From an uncultured Clostridia bacterium (lineage in GTDB: Bacteria; Bacillota; Clostridia; Oscillospirales; Acutalibacteraceae): a DNA stretch of 30,814 nt. Within the stretch, counting starts at the first letter, position 1, and the number at the start of each line of letters is the position of its first letter. Positions 1 through 6,809 of this stretch are shown piece by piece. The DNA is taken from positions 1 through 30,814 of the forward strand of contig CAMOTT010000004.1 of the NCBI GenBank assembly GCA_946626015.1. Reading direction: 5' to 3'. The notes under the pieces are model-generated. The model did not search any database and was not told where the DNA came from. It worked only from the letters and a program-made list of their open reading frames with translations. Made by a program: the position numbers and the translations under genes.

Positions 1-64
1 CAGTGAGCTCGACGCTGCGTATCTTTTCTGCAAGCTCTAAGGCGGACAGAGAAATAATATTCAT
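1..64 (-). CDS. gatA: Asp-tRNA(Asn)/Glu-tRNA(Gln) amidotransferase subunit A, N-terminal fragment
   Basis: Only the first 21 codons are inside the window; the gene continues past the left edge. The visible peptide begins MNIISLSALELAEKIRSVEL, which matches the usual GatA N-terminus. The ATG is at 62-64 with an AGGAAAGGA ribosome binding site at 75-83. It starts 27 bases after the gatC stop on the same strand, the usual gatC-gatA order. GatA is the amidase subunit that releases ammonia from glutamine for transamidation of misacylated Glu-tRNA(Gln) or Asp-tRNA(Asn). The identification rests on a short peptide plus synteny. Confidence 0.85.
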   Translation of the reverse strand, partial: MNIISLSALELAEKIRSVELT

Positions 65-91
65 AAGTCTATCATCCTTTCCTCATCAATA

Positions 92-379
92 TCAATCAAC
101 GGTTTTGCGGACCTTGAAGCAGCCGTCTTTCCGGTGAGGCGCGTTCAGGAGGATATTCCCGCTGTTGTCACCGTTGGTAACGATATCCGGATGAAATACA
201 TTTGCCACGGGGAAGGAGTGGGAAAGAGGCTCCACCCCGTCGGTGTCAAGCTCGTTGAGGGTATCTATATATGAGAGTATATCCTGCAGATCCTTTTCAC
301 ATTTTATCCGCTCGTCTTCGGTGAGTTCGATCCTTCCAAGGGATTCGAGATAGGTTATAAGTTTATTGTCAATGGTCAT
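92..379 (-). CDS. gatC: Asp-tRNA(Asn)/Glu-tRNA(Gln) amidotransferase subunit C
   Basis: A 95-residue protein of the usual GatC size. It has the family pattern: an N-terminal helix (KLITYLESLGRIELTEDE), a helix with DILSYIDTLNELDTDGVEPL, and a C-terminal APHRKDGCFKVRKTVD tail. GatC stabilises GatA against GatB in the transamidosome. I chose the ATG at 377-379 because AAAGGAG lies 7 bases upstream (387-393); an upstream ATG at 433 would add 18 residues foreign to the family and has no ribosome binding site. It leads the gatCA transcript; the promoter at 456-484 lies about 70 bases upstream. Confidence 0.93.
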   Translation of the reverse strand: MTIDNKLITYLESLGRIELTEDERIKCEKDLQDILSYIDTLNELDTDGVEPLSHSFPVANVFHPDIVTNGDNSGNILLNAPHRKDGCFKVRKTVD

Positions 380-455
380 TAAAAAGCTCCTTTCCTCAGC
401 GCCGACAATAATTATCCGTGGATTTTGGAACAATCCCCTATTTTAATTACAAATT

Positions 456-484
456 AGAATATCACTTTTTTGCCGATTTGTAAA
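456..484 (-). promoter_or_regulatory. Predicted sigma-A promoter for gatCA
   Basis: On the minus strand, TTTACA (479-484) and TATTCT (456-461) are separated by 17 bases, with a TG-extended -10 (GTGATATTCT). This places the start of transcription about 70 bases before the gatC ATG. Read from sequence only. Confidence 0.6.
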
Positions 485-533
485 GTAATTACTGAAAAAT
501 ACGGTAAAAACATTAAATAATTCAAAAATACTA

Positions 534-563
534 TTGTATTTATATAGAATAATGTGATAAAAT
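534..563 (+). promoter_or_regulatory. Predicted sigma-A promoter for hom-lysC
   Basis: TTGTAT (534-539) and an extended -10, TGA-TAAAAT (-10 hexamer 558-563), are separated by 18 bases in an AT-rich divergent spacer. It predicts a leader of about 60 bases before hom. It also argues against translation from the ATG at 562, which lies inside the -10. Confidence 0.55.
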
Positions 564-578
564 GAAATCCATTGTAAG

Positions 579-598
579 CGGCAAAGTACAATTTGCCG
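579..598 (+). promoter_or_regulatory. Inverted repeat in the hom leader
   Basis: CGGCAAA (579-585) and TTTGCCG (592-598) form a perfect 7-base inverted repeat around GTACAA, in the predicted 5' leader between promoter and hom start. ATTGTA/TACAAT (571-576 and 587-592) is an overlapping second inverted repeat. It could be an RNA hairpin or an operator; no run of T follows, so it is not a terminator. Function unknown. Confidence 0.3.
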
Positions 599-630
599 GT
601 CGTATTGCAATTTTTAGGGAGTGTTTGAAT

Positions 631-1869
631 ATGTATTTAGCAATAATGGGCTATGGCGTGGTAGGCTCAGGCGTTGCCGAGGTCCTCGCGAAAAACCATG
701 AAAGCATCGTAAAACGCAGCTCTCAGCCCGAATTGGAGTTGAAATACATTCTTGATTTAAGGGATTTCCCCGGGGATGTTAACGAAAAGCTGGTCATAAA
801 GGATTTTAATACAATCCTTAATGATGACAGCGTTAAAATAGTTGTGGAAACAATGGGCGGGGTACATCCGGCGTTTGAATTTGTCTCCGCCTGCCTTAAG
901 GCGGGCAAGAGCGTTGTGTCCTCCAACAAGGAGCTTGTGGCGACAAACGGCTATGAGCTGCTCAAACTGGCGCAGGAGAACAACGTCAACTTCCTCTTTG
1001 AGGCCAGTGTGGGCGGCGGCATACCCATCCTTCGCCCCATCAGTCAGTGCCTTGCCGCAAATGAGATAAACGAGATAGCGGGCATACTCAACGGAACGAC
1101 AAACTTCATACTGACAAAGATGATACACGACAAAATGAGCTTTGAGGACGCCTTGAAGCTGGCGCAGGAGAACGGCTACGCCGAGAAGGATCCCACGGCG
1201 GATATCGAGGGCATCGACGCCTGCCGCAAGATCTGCATACTGGCCTCGCTTTGCTTCGGCAAGCACGTTTACGCCAAGGACGTATACACCGAGGGCATCA
1301 CAAAAATAGCCCTTGAGGATGTGGAATATGTCAAATCATGGGGTGGCGTGATCAAACTCATCGGCAGAGCCAAATGGCTGTCTCAAGACAAGATCTCGGC
1401 CATGGTCACCCCGGCGGTCATCGCAAACGAGAGCCAGCTTGCAGGCGTGAACGATGTGTTCAACGCCATACTCATCAGGGGCAACGCCATAGGCGACGTG
1501 GTGTTCTACGGCAGGGGAGCGGGCAAGCTGCCCACCGCCAGCGCCGTTGTTGCCGACGTTATCGACTGCGCCAAGCATACCGGCAGGAAGAAGCTCTTCG
1601 GTTGGGAGGACAGTTGCGAGAACTACGTCGTCGATCACCTTGATATGGACACCGCGCTTTATATCCGCGGCGAGGTGGATAACAGATCCGATGCCAAAAA
1701 GGCTATCCTCTCCGTATTTGAGGACGCGAAGTTCTTAAAGAGAGACAACGCCCCGGAAAACGAGCTTGCATTCACCACCGGCGTGGCCAGCGAGCGCGAG
1801 CTGAGAACGAGGCTGGATACGCTCCACTGCGTCAAACCCCTGTCGGTGATACGCATTACAGACTATTAA
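631..1869 (+). CDS. hom: Homoserine dehydrogenase
   Basis: NAD(P)-dependent reduction of aspartate semialdehyde to homoserine, the branch point to threonine and methionine. The 412-residue protein opens with a Rossmann motif (MGYGVVGSG, residues 6-14). It then has EASVGGGIPILRP, GILNGTTNFIL and the family signature GYAEKDPTADIEGIDA. The last 80 or so residues have the strand/helix pattern of an ACT domain but no recognisable ligand-binding glycine/asparagine motif, so feedback control by threonine is uncertain. I chose the ATG at 631 because AGGGAGTG lies just upstream; the ATG at 562 would add 23 residues before the Rossmann fold and sits in the promoter. It lies 21 bases before lysC in the same operon. 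Confidence 0.95.
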   Translation: MYLAIMGYGVVGSGVAEVLAKNHESIVKRSSQPELELKYILDLRDFPGDVNEKLVIKDFNTILNDDSVKIVVETMGGVHPAFEFVSACLKAGKSVVSSNKELVATNGYELLKLAQENNVNFLFEASVGGGIPILRPISQCLAANEINEIAGILNGTTNFILTKMIHDKMSFEDALKLAQENGYAEKDPTADIEGIDACRKICILASLCFGKHVYAKDVYTEGITKIALEDVEYVKSWGGVIKLIGRAKWLSQDKISAMVTPAVIANESQLAGVNDVFNAILIRGNAIGDVVFYGRGAGKLPTASAVVADVIDCAKHTGRKKLFGWEDSCENYVVDHLDMDTALYIRGEVDNRSDAKKAILSVFEDAKFLKRDNAPENELAFTTGVASERELRTRLDTLHCVKPLSVIRITDY

Positions 1870-1890
1870 CTTTATTGGAGGGCTGAATAT

Positions 1891-3099
1891 ATGGCTTTGA
1901 TAGTACAAAAATTCGGCGGCAGCTCCGTTGCCAACGCGGAACGCGTCATGAACGTGGCTGGTATCGTTGCGGACACATACAGAGCCGGCAACGATGTGGT
2001 GGTTGTAGTTTCCGCTCAGGGCGACACCACCGACGATCTTATCGAAAAAGCAAAAGAGATAAATCCCAACGCGCCTAAACGCGAGATGGATATGCTCCTC
2101 TCCGCCGGTGAGCAGATATCAATATCTCTCCTTGCCATGGCGCTCATCAAAATGGGCTTGCCTGCAATATCGCTCCTCGGCTGGCAGGCCGGCTTTAACA
2201 CAAACTCGTCATACAGCAGCGCAAGGATAAAATCCGTCAAAGCTGACCGTATCAAAATGGAGCTGGACAGGAAAAACATTGTTGTTGTGGCCGGTTTCCA
2301 GGGCCTGTGCAAGTATGACGATATCACCACCCTCGGCAGGGGAGGCTCGGACACCAGCGCGGTGGCGATAGCTGCGGCGATGCACGCCGACCGCTGCCAG
2401 ATCTTTACGGACGTTGAGGGTGTGTACACAGCTGACCCGCGCAAGGTTCCCCAGGCCAAAAAGCTCAAGGAGATCACCTATGACGAGATGCTTGAGCTTG
2501 CCACTCTGGGCGCCCAGGTCCTCAATAACCGCTCGGTGGAAATGGCAAAGAAATACAATGTTGAGCTTGAAGTGCTTTCAAGCCTTAAAAGAGTTCCCGG
2601 CACCATAGTTAAGGAGGTAACTAATATGGAAAAAATGTTGGTAAGAGGCGTAACGAAGGACACGGATGTTGCCCGTATATCTGTTATAGGCGTTCCCGAT
2701 GTTCCGGGAGTGGCATACAAACTTTTCGGCAAGCTTGCAGCTAAGAATATAAACGTGGATATCATTCTCCAGTCCGTAGGCCGTGACGGCACGAAGGATA
2801 TCACCTTCACCGTAGCCCGCAGCAACGCTGACGAGGCTATTGAGATCATCAACGCCTGCAACCTCTTTGACGGCAACAAGGTGGTTTGCGACACAAGCGT
2901 GGCAAAGCTCTCCGTCGTGGGCGCCGGAATGGAGACCCACCCCGGCACAGCTTCAACCATGTTTGAGGCTCTCTTCGACGTGGGCGTAAATATTCAGATG
3001 ATCTCCACAAGTGAGATAAAGATCTCCGTCCTGATCGACGAAAAAGACGCTGATCGCGCCGTACTGGCTGTGCACAAGGCGTTTTTCCCGGAGGACTGA
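1891..3099 (+). CDS. lysC: Aspartate kinase (alpha subunit)
   Basis: Phosphorylates aspartate in the first step of lysine, threonine, methionine and diaminopimelate synthesis. The 402 residues comprise an amino acid kinase domain (KFGGSSVA at residues 6-13; later GRGGSDTSAVAIAAAM and FTDVEGVYTADPR) and a C-terminal pair of ACT domains from about residue 255 (VARISVIGVPDVPGVAYKLF; VAKLSVVGAGMETHPG). The ACT pair binds lysine or threonine in this family. The start has GGAGGG 8-9 bases upstream. A second, stronger ribosome binding site inside the gene precedes Met246, as in Bacillus subtilis aspartokinase II, where one gene gives alpha and beta subunits. See the separate entry. Confidence 0.96.
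   Translation: MALIVQKFGGSSVANAERVMNVAGIVADTYRAGNDVVVVVSAQGDTTDDLIEKAKEINPNAPKREMDMLLSAGEQISISLLAMALIKMGLPAISLLGWQAGFNTNSSYSSARIKSVKADRIKMELDRKNIVVVAGFQGLCKYDDITTLGRGGSDTSAVAIAAAMHADRCQIFTDVEGVYTADPRKVPQAKKLKEITYDEMLELATLGAQVLNNRSVEMAKKYNVELEVLSSLKRVPGTIVKEVTNMEKMLVRGVTKDTDVARISVIGVPDVPGVAYKLFGKLAAKNINVDIILQSVGRDGTKDITFTVARSNADEAIEIINACNLFDGNKVVCDTSVAKLSVVGAGMETHPGTASTMFEALFDVGVNIQMISTSEIKISVLIDEKDADRAVLAVHKAFFPED
2611..3099 (+). promoter_or_regulatory. lysC: Internal ribosome binding site and in-frame start within lysC (beta subunit)
   Basis: AAGGAGGT (2611-2618) is followed after 7 bases by ATG at 2626-2628, in frame as codon 246 of lysC. Translation from here gives a 157-residue protein (2626-3099) consisting almost only of the two ACT domains. 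This ribosome binding site is a better anti-Shine-Dalgarno match than the one of lysC itself. The B. subtilis lysC gene is known to encode an alpha2-beta2 enzyme through such an internal start. The inference is that this enzyme is built the same way. Confidence 0.75.
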
Positions 3100-3137
3100 T
3101 ATATTTTTAAGGGCGGTTTTTATTGACCGCCGGGATC

Positions 3138-3193
3138 AAAAAAGCAAGGGGATGTTCGGCTTTGTCCGTCTCCCCAGTCTTTTATGCTTTTTT
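3138..3193 (+). terminator. Probable terminator after hom-lysC
   Basis: AAAAAAGCA (3138-3146) pairs with TGCTTTTTT (3185-3193). Inside it, GGGGA (3148-3152) pairs with TCCCC (3171-3175), giving a structured hairpin that ends in six T. A second small hairpin, GGCGGT/ACCGCC (3112-3131), lies just before it. The structure is imperfect, with an asymmetric loop, so termination is likely but not certain. Confidence 0.5.
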
Positions 3194-3252
3194 ACATTGT
3201 CATAGTGCTTTTTGAGAATTCTTATTACAAATCCGAAGGAGGAATATTGAAG

Positions 3253-6192
3253 ATGAAAAAGTTTTTATCAGCCTTGATCTGCGTTCTTTTGTTAATGGGA
3301 ACCTTGAGCGCCGGCGCCCCTGCGCTTGCCCAAAAAGCCGCCGCCGGAGCAAAGACAATATTCATAGTGGAGCTTGAGGGCAAGAGCGTCCTTGAGGCCG
3401 TGAACGAAGGACAGACTGTGCAAAACGCGCTTAAGCCCGTCAATGCAAGGCGCAAAAACGCAGTGCAGGCCATTGAGTCGGTCTCAAAGGGCGCAAAGGT
3501 GGAATACACCTATACCCATTTGCTCAACGGTGTTGCCGTTGAGGCGGCCAAGGGCGACAAGGTAAAGCTTGAAGAGCTGCCCGGAGTCCGCGCCGTTTAT
3601 GATGCGGGCGGAGTAAAGGCGCGTGTGGAAAAAGTACCTGAAAGCAGCATGATAACGTCGGGCAAGATGATCGGTCTCGACAAAATGCGTGAGATGGGTC
3701 TTGATGGCACAGGCACCGCCATAGCGGTCATTGACGGCGGACTTGAGTTTGATCACGAGGCTATGCGGCTTTCCGACCCTTCCTCGGCAAAGATCACCAA
3801 GGAGGACGTTGCGGCTGTTCTTTCCGCCAATACAATGAACTGTGAGGGCTTTTCCGCGGAGGAGCTTTACAAGAGCGCAAAGGTGCCCTTTGCCTTCGAT
3901 TACTGTGATGAAGATACCGTTGTGAAGGACGATTCAAACAGCGATCCGGATCACGGCACCCACGTCAGCGGCATTGCCGCAGGCAACAGCGAAAAGCTGG
4001 CGGGCGTGGCGCCTGAGGCGCAGATATTGATGTTCAAAGTCGATCTTTATGATGACGAGGTGTTTCTGGCAAATCTGCTTGCCGCTCTTGACGACGCCGC
4101 CAAATTTGACGTTGCCGCCATTAACATGAGCCTGGGTCTGGATTTTGAAGTGCCCGGCAACCCGGCGTATGAGCTGGTGAGCAAGGCTGTCACCAATGCG
4201 CGCAACAGCGGAATAACCGTCTGCGCCGCCTCCGGAAATATCGCCGTTTCATCCACCAACGTACTCGATCCCGACAACGGCACAAACGGTATCCCGGACT
4301 CATTTGCCGACTCCACAAGCATCGCCTCGGTGGATAATATCAATCTGTCCGAACCTGTCATAAACAACATAAAGTCTCTTAGATATGGCGGAGATAAAGA
4401 GATAGGCGTTTGGGATTATACCTCACTCGGGTTCCCCTCAAAGGGCGAATATGTGCCCGTAAATTACAAGGGCGGAGCTGACGTCTCATTGAAGGGCAAG
4501 GTGGTTTTGCTCTACGATACCCGTGTGGACGCGCTTCCTTATTTTGCCGACGACTCACTTCGCGGTATAATTTTATCTGAAGCCGTCTTTTACAAGGCCA
4601 TAGAAGAAAGCGATGATTATTCAATAGAGACCGAAGCGCTTCTGATAAGCGCCGATGACGCTTACCGGCTTGCCCATTCCGCAGATAAAACCTATGAGTT
4701 GGAATATGATTGGTATTATGTGGAACCTGCGGACGCGGTTCGTCCAAGCGAATATACAAGCTACGGCGTCAGCGAGGATCTTAAACTGACGGTGGACTTC
4801 GCGGCTCCCGGCGGCATTGTTTATTCCAGCGTTACCGGCGGGGTTTATGATGTGTATGACGGCACCTCCATGGCCTCTCCCCACGGAGCAGGCAGCGCCG
4901 CGCTTCTGGAGCAGTATTTTGTCAAGGCCTGTCCGGAGGTTCAGGGCAGGGAGAAAGCGGATCTCAAGGAGAATCTGCTCTGCTCCACCGCAGACCCCGT
5001 AAAGACAAATGGCGTTCCCGCTTCGCCAAGAGCTGTGGGCTCGGGTCTCATAAATCTTCCGGAGGCGGTTTCCGCAAAGGCCGTCCTTACGGGCAAGGAA
5101 GGAAACACTGCCTTAAATCTTGGAGACAAGATCGACGATACGGTAAAGCTCTCGTTTAAAGTACAGAACGTTTCAAAAGAACCCGTGCGCTACGATACCC
5201 TTGATCTGGACATTATAACGGACGAATATGAAACAAGCAGTTTGTTTGACGGGCTTACCGGAAAATACGAAACAGAGACCTACATCACCGGAAAGAGCGT
5301 ATTCCTTGACTACACTATCGTTCAGTCTGATATGCCCCGGAGCATCGTTCTTCAGCCCGGCGAATTCAAGACCGTTAACCTGACCGTTAAGCTGGACGCT
5401 CAGCAGCTTGCCGAAAATGCGGAGGTGTTCGCGAACGGCTTCTATGTGGAGGGTTACATTTACCTTACGGATTCCCTTTCTGATAACATTCCCCTTAACA
5501 TCCCGTTCATGGGCTTCAGAGGTGATTGGAACGCTATCCCGGCGGTCACCTTCGGCGAGATCTATTCATACTTATTTGGCATGAAAATCCAGGAGGGTAT
5601 CGGATATACGGTCAACCGCAACCTTAAGTCACTGGTCTTTGTGCTCCTTGATGAAAACGGGAAAAAGTGCGCCGTACACGCCGAAAAAAGTGTTGCCAAG
5701 ACGTCGGTTTTTCTGAACGATGATATCGGCAGCCTGTTCGCTGAGGATGAAGTGCCGGACGGAATCTACACCGTTGAGGTGCGCGGGACTTTGTATGGAG
5801 CGGCGGAGCCGCAGATCCTGAATAACGGAGTAAAGGTGACGATAGACAACACCTGCCCGGCAATAATCAGCGTTAAAAAGACCCGCACGGCGGAGGGTTG
5901 CGATGTTATCATCACCTGCGACTGCGATGATCTTGATTACGCCGAGATAGAGGGCGCCACCCTGCTGGACAGAGACCGCTATGACCTTTATCCCTTTGAC
6001 GGATACGATCATGTGGACAAGAACGGCAACTACGTCTATATTGTCCACGAGAGCGAAAGGCTGCATGGCCGTCCTATTGTGACAGTGTCCGATAAAAACG
6101 GCAATTTGGATTCATTTGGCCGTTATTCTCTGTTTATGATGATCTATATGTTTTTTAAGGATTTGCCCCTGAGGCTTTATGGCATTGAATAA
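3253..6192 (+). CDS. Secreted S8 (subtilisin-like) serine protease
   Basis: A 979-residue exported protease. Residues 1-26 are a signal peptide (MKKFLSALICVLLLMGTLSA, predicted cleavage after ALA). Residues about 35-125 resemble an inhibitor-I9 propeptide. The catalytic triad is visible: Asp161 in AVIDGG, His234 in HGTHVSGIAAG, Ser539 in GTSMASPHGAG, with oxyanion Asn329 in AASGN. The wide gap between Asn329 and Ser539 fits an inserted PA domain, as in lactocepin/C5a-peptidase types. Residues 560-940 look like beta-sandwich (Fn3-like) domains. There is no LPXTG motif; the protein ends in a short aromatic-hydrophobic tail (LFMMIYMFFKDLPLRLYGIE). I chose the ATG at 3253 (AAGGAGG at 3236-3242); the ATG at 3184 lies in the terminator. 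The natural substrate is unknown. Confidence 0.93.
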   Translation: MKKFLSALICVLLLMGTLSAGAPALAQKAAAGAKTIFIVELEGKSVLEAVNEGQTVQNALKPVNARRKNAVQAIESVSKGAKVEYTYTHLLNGVAVEAAKGDKVKLEELPGVRAVYDAGGVKARVEKVPESSMITSGKMIGLDKMREMGLDGTGTAIAVIDGGLEFDHEAMRLSDPSSAKITKEDVAAVLSANTMNCEGFSAEELYKSAKVPFAFDYCDEDTVVKDDSNSDPDHGTHVSGIAAGNSEKLAGVAPEAQILMFKVDLYDDEVFLANLLAALDDAAKFDVAAINMSLGLDFEVPGNPAYELVSKAVTNARNSGITVCAASGNIAVSSTNVLDPDNGTNGIPDSFADSTSIASVDNINLSEPVINNIKSLRYGGDKEIGVWDYTSLGFPSKGEYVPVNYKGGADVSLKGKVVLLYDTRVDALPYFADDSLRGIILSEAVFYKAIEESDDYSIETEALLISADDAYRLAHSADKTYELEYDWYYVEPADAVRPSEYTSYGVSEDLKLTVDFAAPGGIVYSSVTGGVYDVYDGTSMASPHGAGSAALLEQYFVKACPEVQGREKADLKENLLCSTADPVKTNGVPASPRAVGSGLINLPEAVSAKAVLTGKEGNTALNLGDKIDDTVKLSFKVQNVSKEPVRYDTLDLDIITDEYETSSLFDGLTGKYETETYITGKSVFLDYTIVQSDMPRSIVLQPGEFKTVNLTVKLDAQQLAENAEVFANGFYVEGYIYLTDSLSDNIPLNIPFMGFRGDWNAIPAVTFGEIYSYLFGMKIQEGIGYTVNRNLKSLVFVLLDENGKKCAVHAEKSVAKTSVFLNDDIGSLFAEDEVPDGIYTVEVRGTLYGAAEPQILNNGVKVTIDNTCPAIISVKKTRTAEGCDVIITCDCDDLDYAEIEGATLLDRDRYDLYPFDGYDHVDKNGNYVYIVHESERLHGRPIVTVSDKNGNLDSFGRYSLFMMIYMFFKDLPLRLYGIE

Positions 6193-6212
6193 CAGATAAA
6201 GGAAGTATCGTT

Positions 6213-6701
6213 ATGAAAAAACTGCTTTGCGTAATTATGGCGGCGCTGATGATATTGCCGCTGGCTGTGCCGTGCTTTGCGGCAGGCGCGGGTGAGATAC
6301 CGCCCCTGGAAAGTCTTGACACTTCTGCTGTCAACGGGAAAATGACCGCTTATCCCGGCATTGAGACCTATTTCGTTATTTACCCCCAGCCGGAGGAAGC
6401 GGAGCCGCGGTTTGACGTAAGGAACGCGGTGATAACCTGCAGCAAACAGGGTATAGTCAAGGCCGAGGCGTACAAAAACGAGGAATACAGATTCGGCAGC
6501 GTCAACATAACCGGCCTTAAGCTTGGCTCAACGGTGGTCACTGTCACCGACCCGGCAAGCGGAGTTTCCTGCTCGGTAAAGGTGACGGTGCGCCCCTCCA
6601 TCATCTATCGGCTCAAAAATTTAAGGATATCTATGGATTACGTTCCCTTCTATTTATTCTTCTGGATACTCAAGGTGCTGGGTATATATCCTCCCAAATA
6701 A
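6213..6701 (+). CDS. Small secreted protein with a Big2-like Ig domain
   Basis: A 162-residue protein beginning with a signal peptide (residues 1-24, ending PCFA-AG). Residues about 45-127 have the pattern of a bacterial Ig-like group 2 domain, including GLKLGSTVVTVTDPASGVSCSVKVTV. The last 35 residues are basic and then strongly aromatic-hydrophobic (YVPFYLFFWILKVLGIYPPK), similar in style to the end of the preceding protease. It lies 20 bases after the protease with its own AAAGGAAG site, so the two are probably cotranscribed and may act together at the cell surface. I do not recognise a specific family; an adhesion or protease-partner role is only inferred. Confidence 0.75.
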   Translation: MKKLLCVIMAALMILPLAVPCFAAGAGEIPPLESLDTSAVNGKMTAYPGIETYFVIYPQPEEAEPRFDVRNAVITCSKQGIVKAEAYKNEEYRFGSVNITGLKLGSTVVTVTDPASGVSCSVKVTVRPSIIYRLKNLRISMDYVPFYLFFWILKVLGIYPPK

Positions 6702-6744
6702 TTGACGTTTGACACCTTGGCTCAGCGAAAAAGCAAATAAAAAT

Positions 6745-6794
6745 CAAGAGCTTCTCTTCCGAAATTTTTCTTGCGGAAGGGAAACTCTTTTTTT
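6745..6794 (+). terminator. Strong bidirectional terminator between convergent genes
   Basis: AAGAGCTTCTCTTCCG (6746-6761) pairs with CGGAAGGGAAACTCTT (6774-6789): 16 positions with one mismatch and one G-U. A run of seven T follows (6788-6794) and A-rich DNA precedes it (6739-6743). It can stop both the protease operon and the convergent polC operon. Confidence 0.9.
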
Positions 6795-6809
6795 ATCAAA
6801 AATATTTAA

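Noticed and set aside
562..630. N-terminal extension of hom by 23 codons
   Set aside because: The ATG at 562 lies inside the predicted -10, has no ribosome binding site, and precedes the conserved MYLAIMGYG start.
757..1266. 169-codon minus-strand open frame inside hom
   Set aside because: It is antisense to a conserved gene and has no promoter or motif.
3184..3252. N-terminal extension of the protease by 23 codons
   Set aside because: It begins within the terminator structure and would bury the signal peptide; AAGGAGG at 3236 fits the ATG at 3253.
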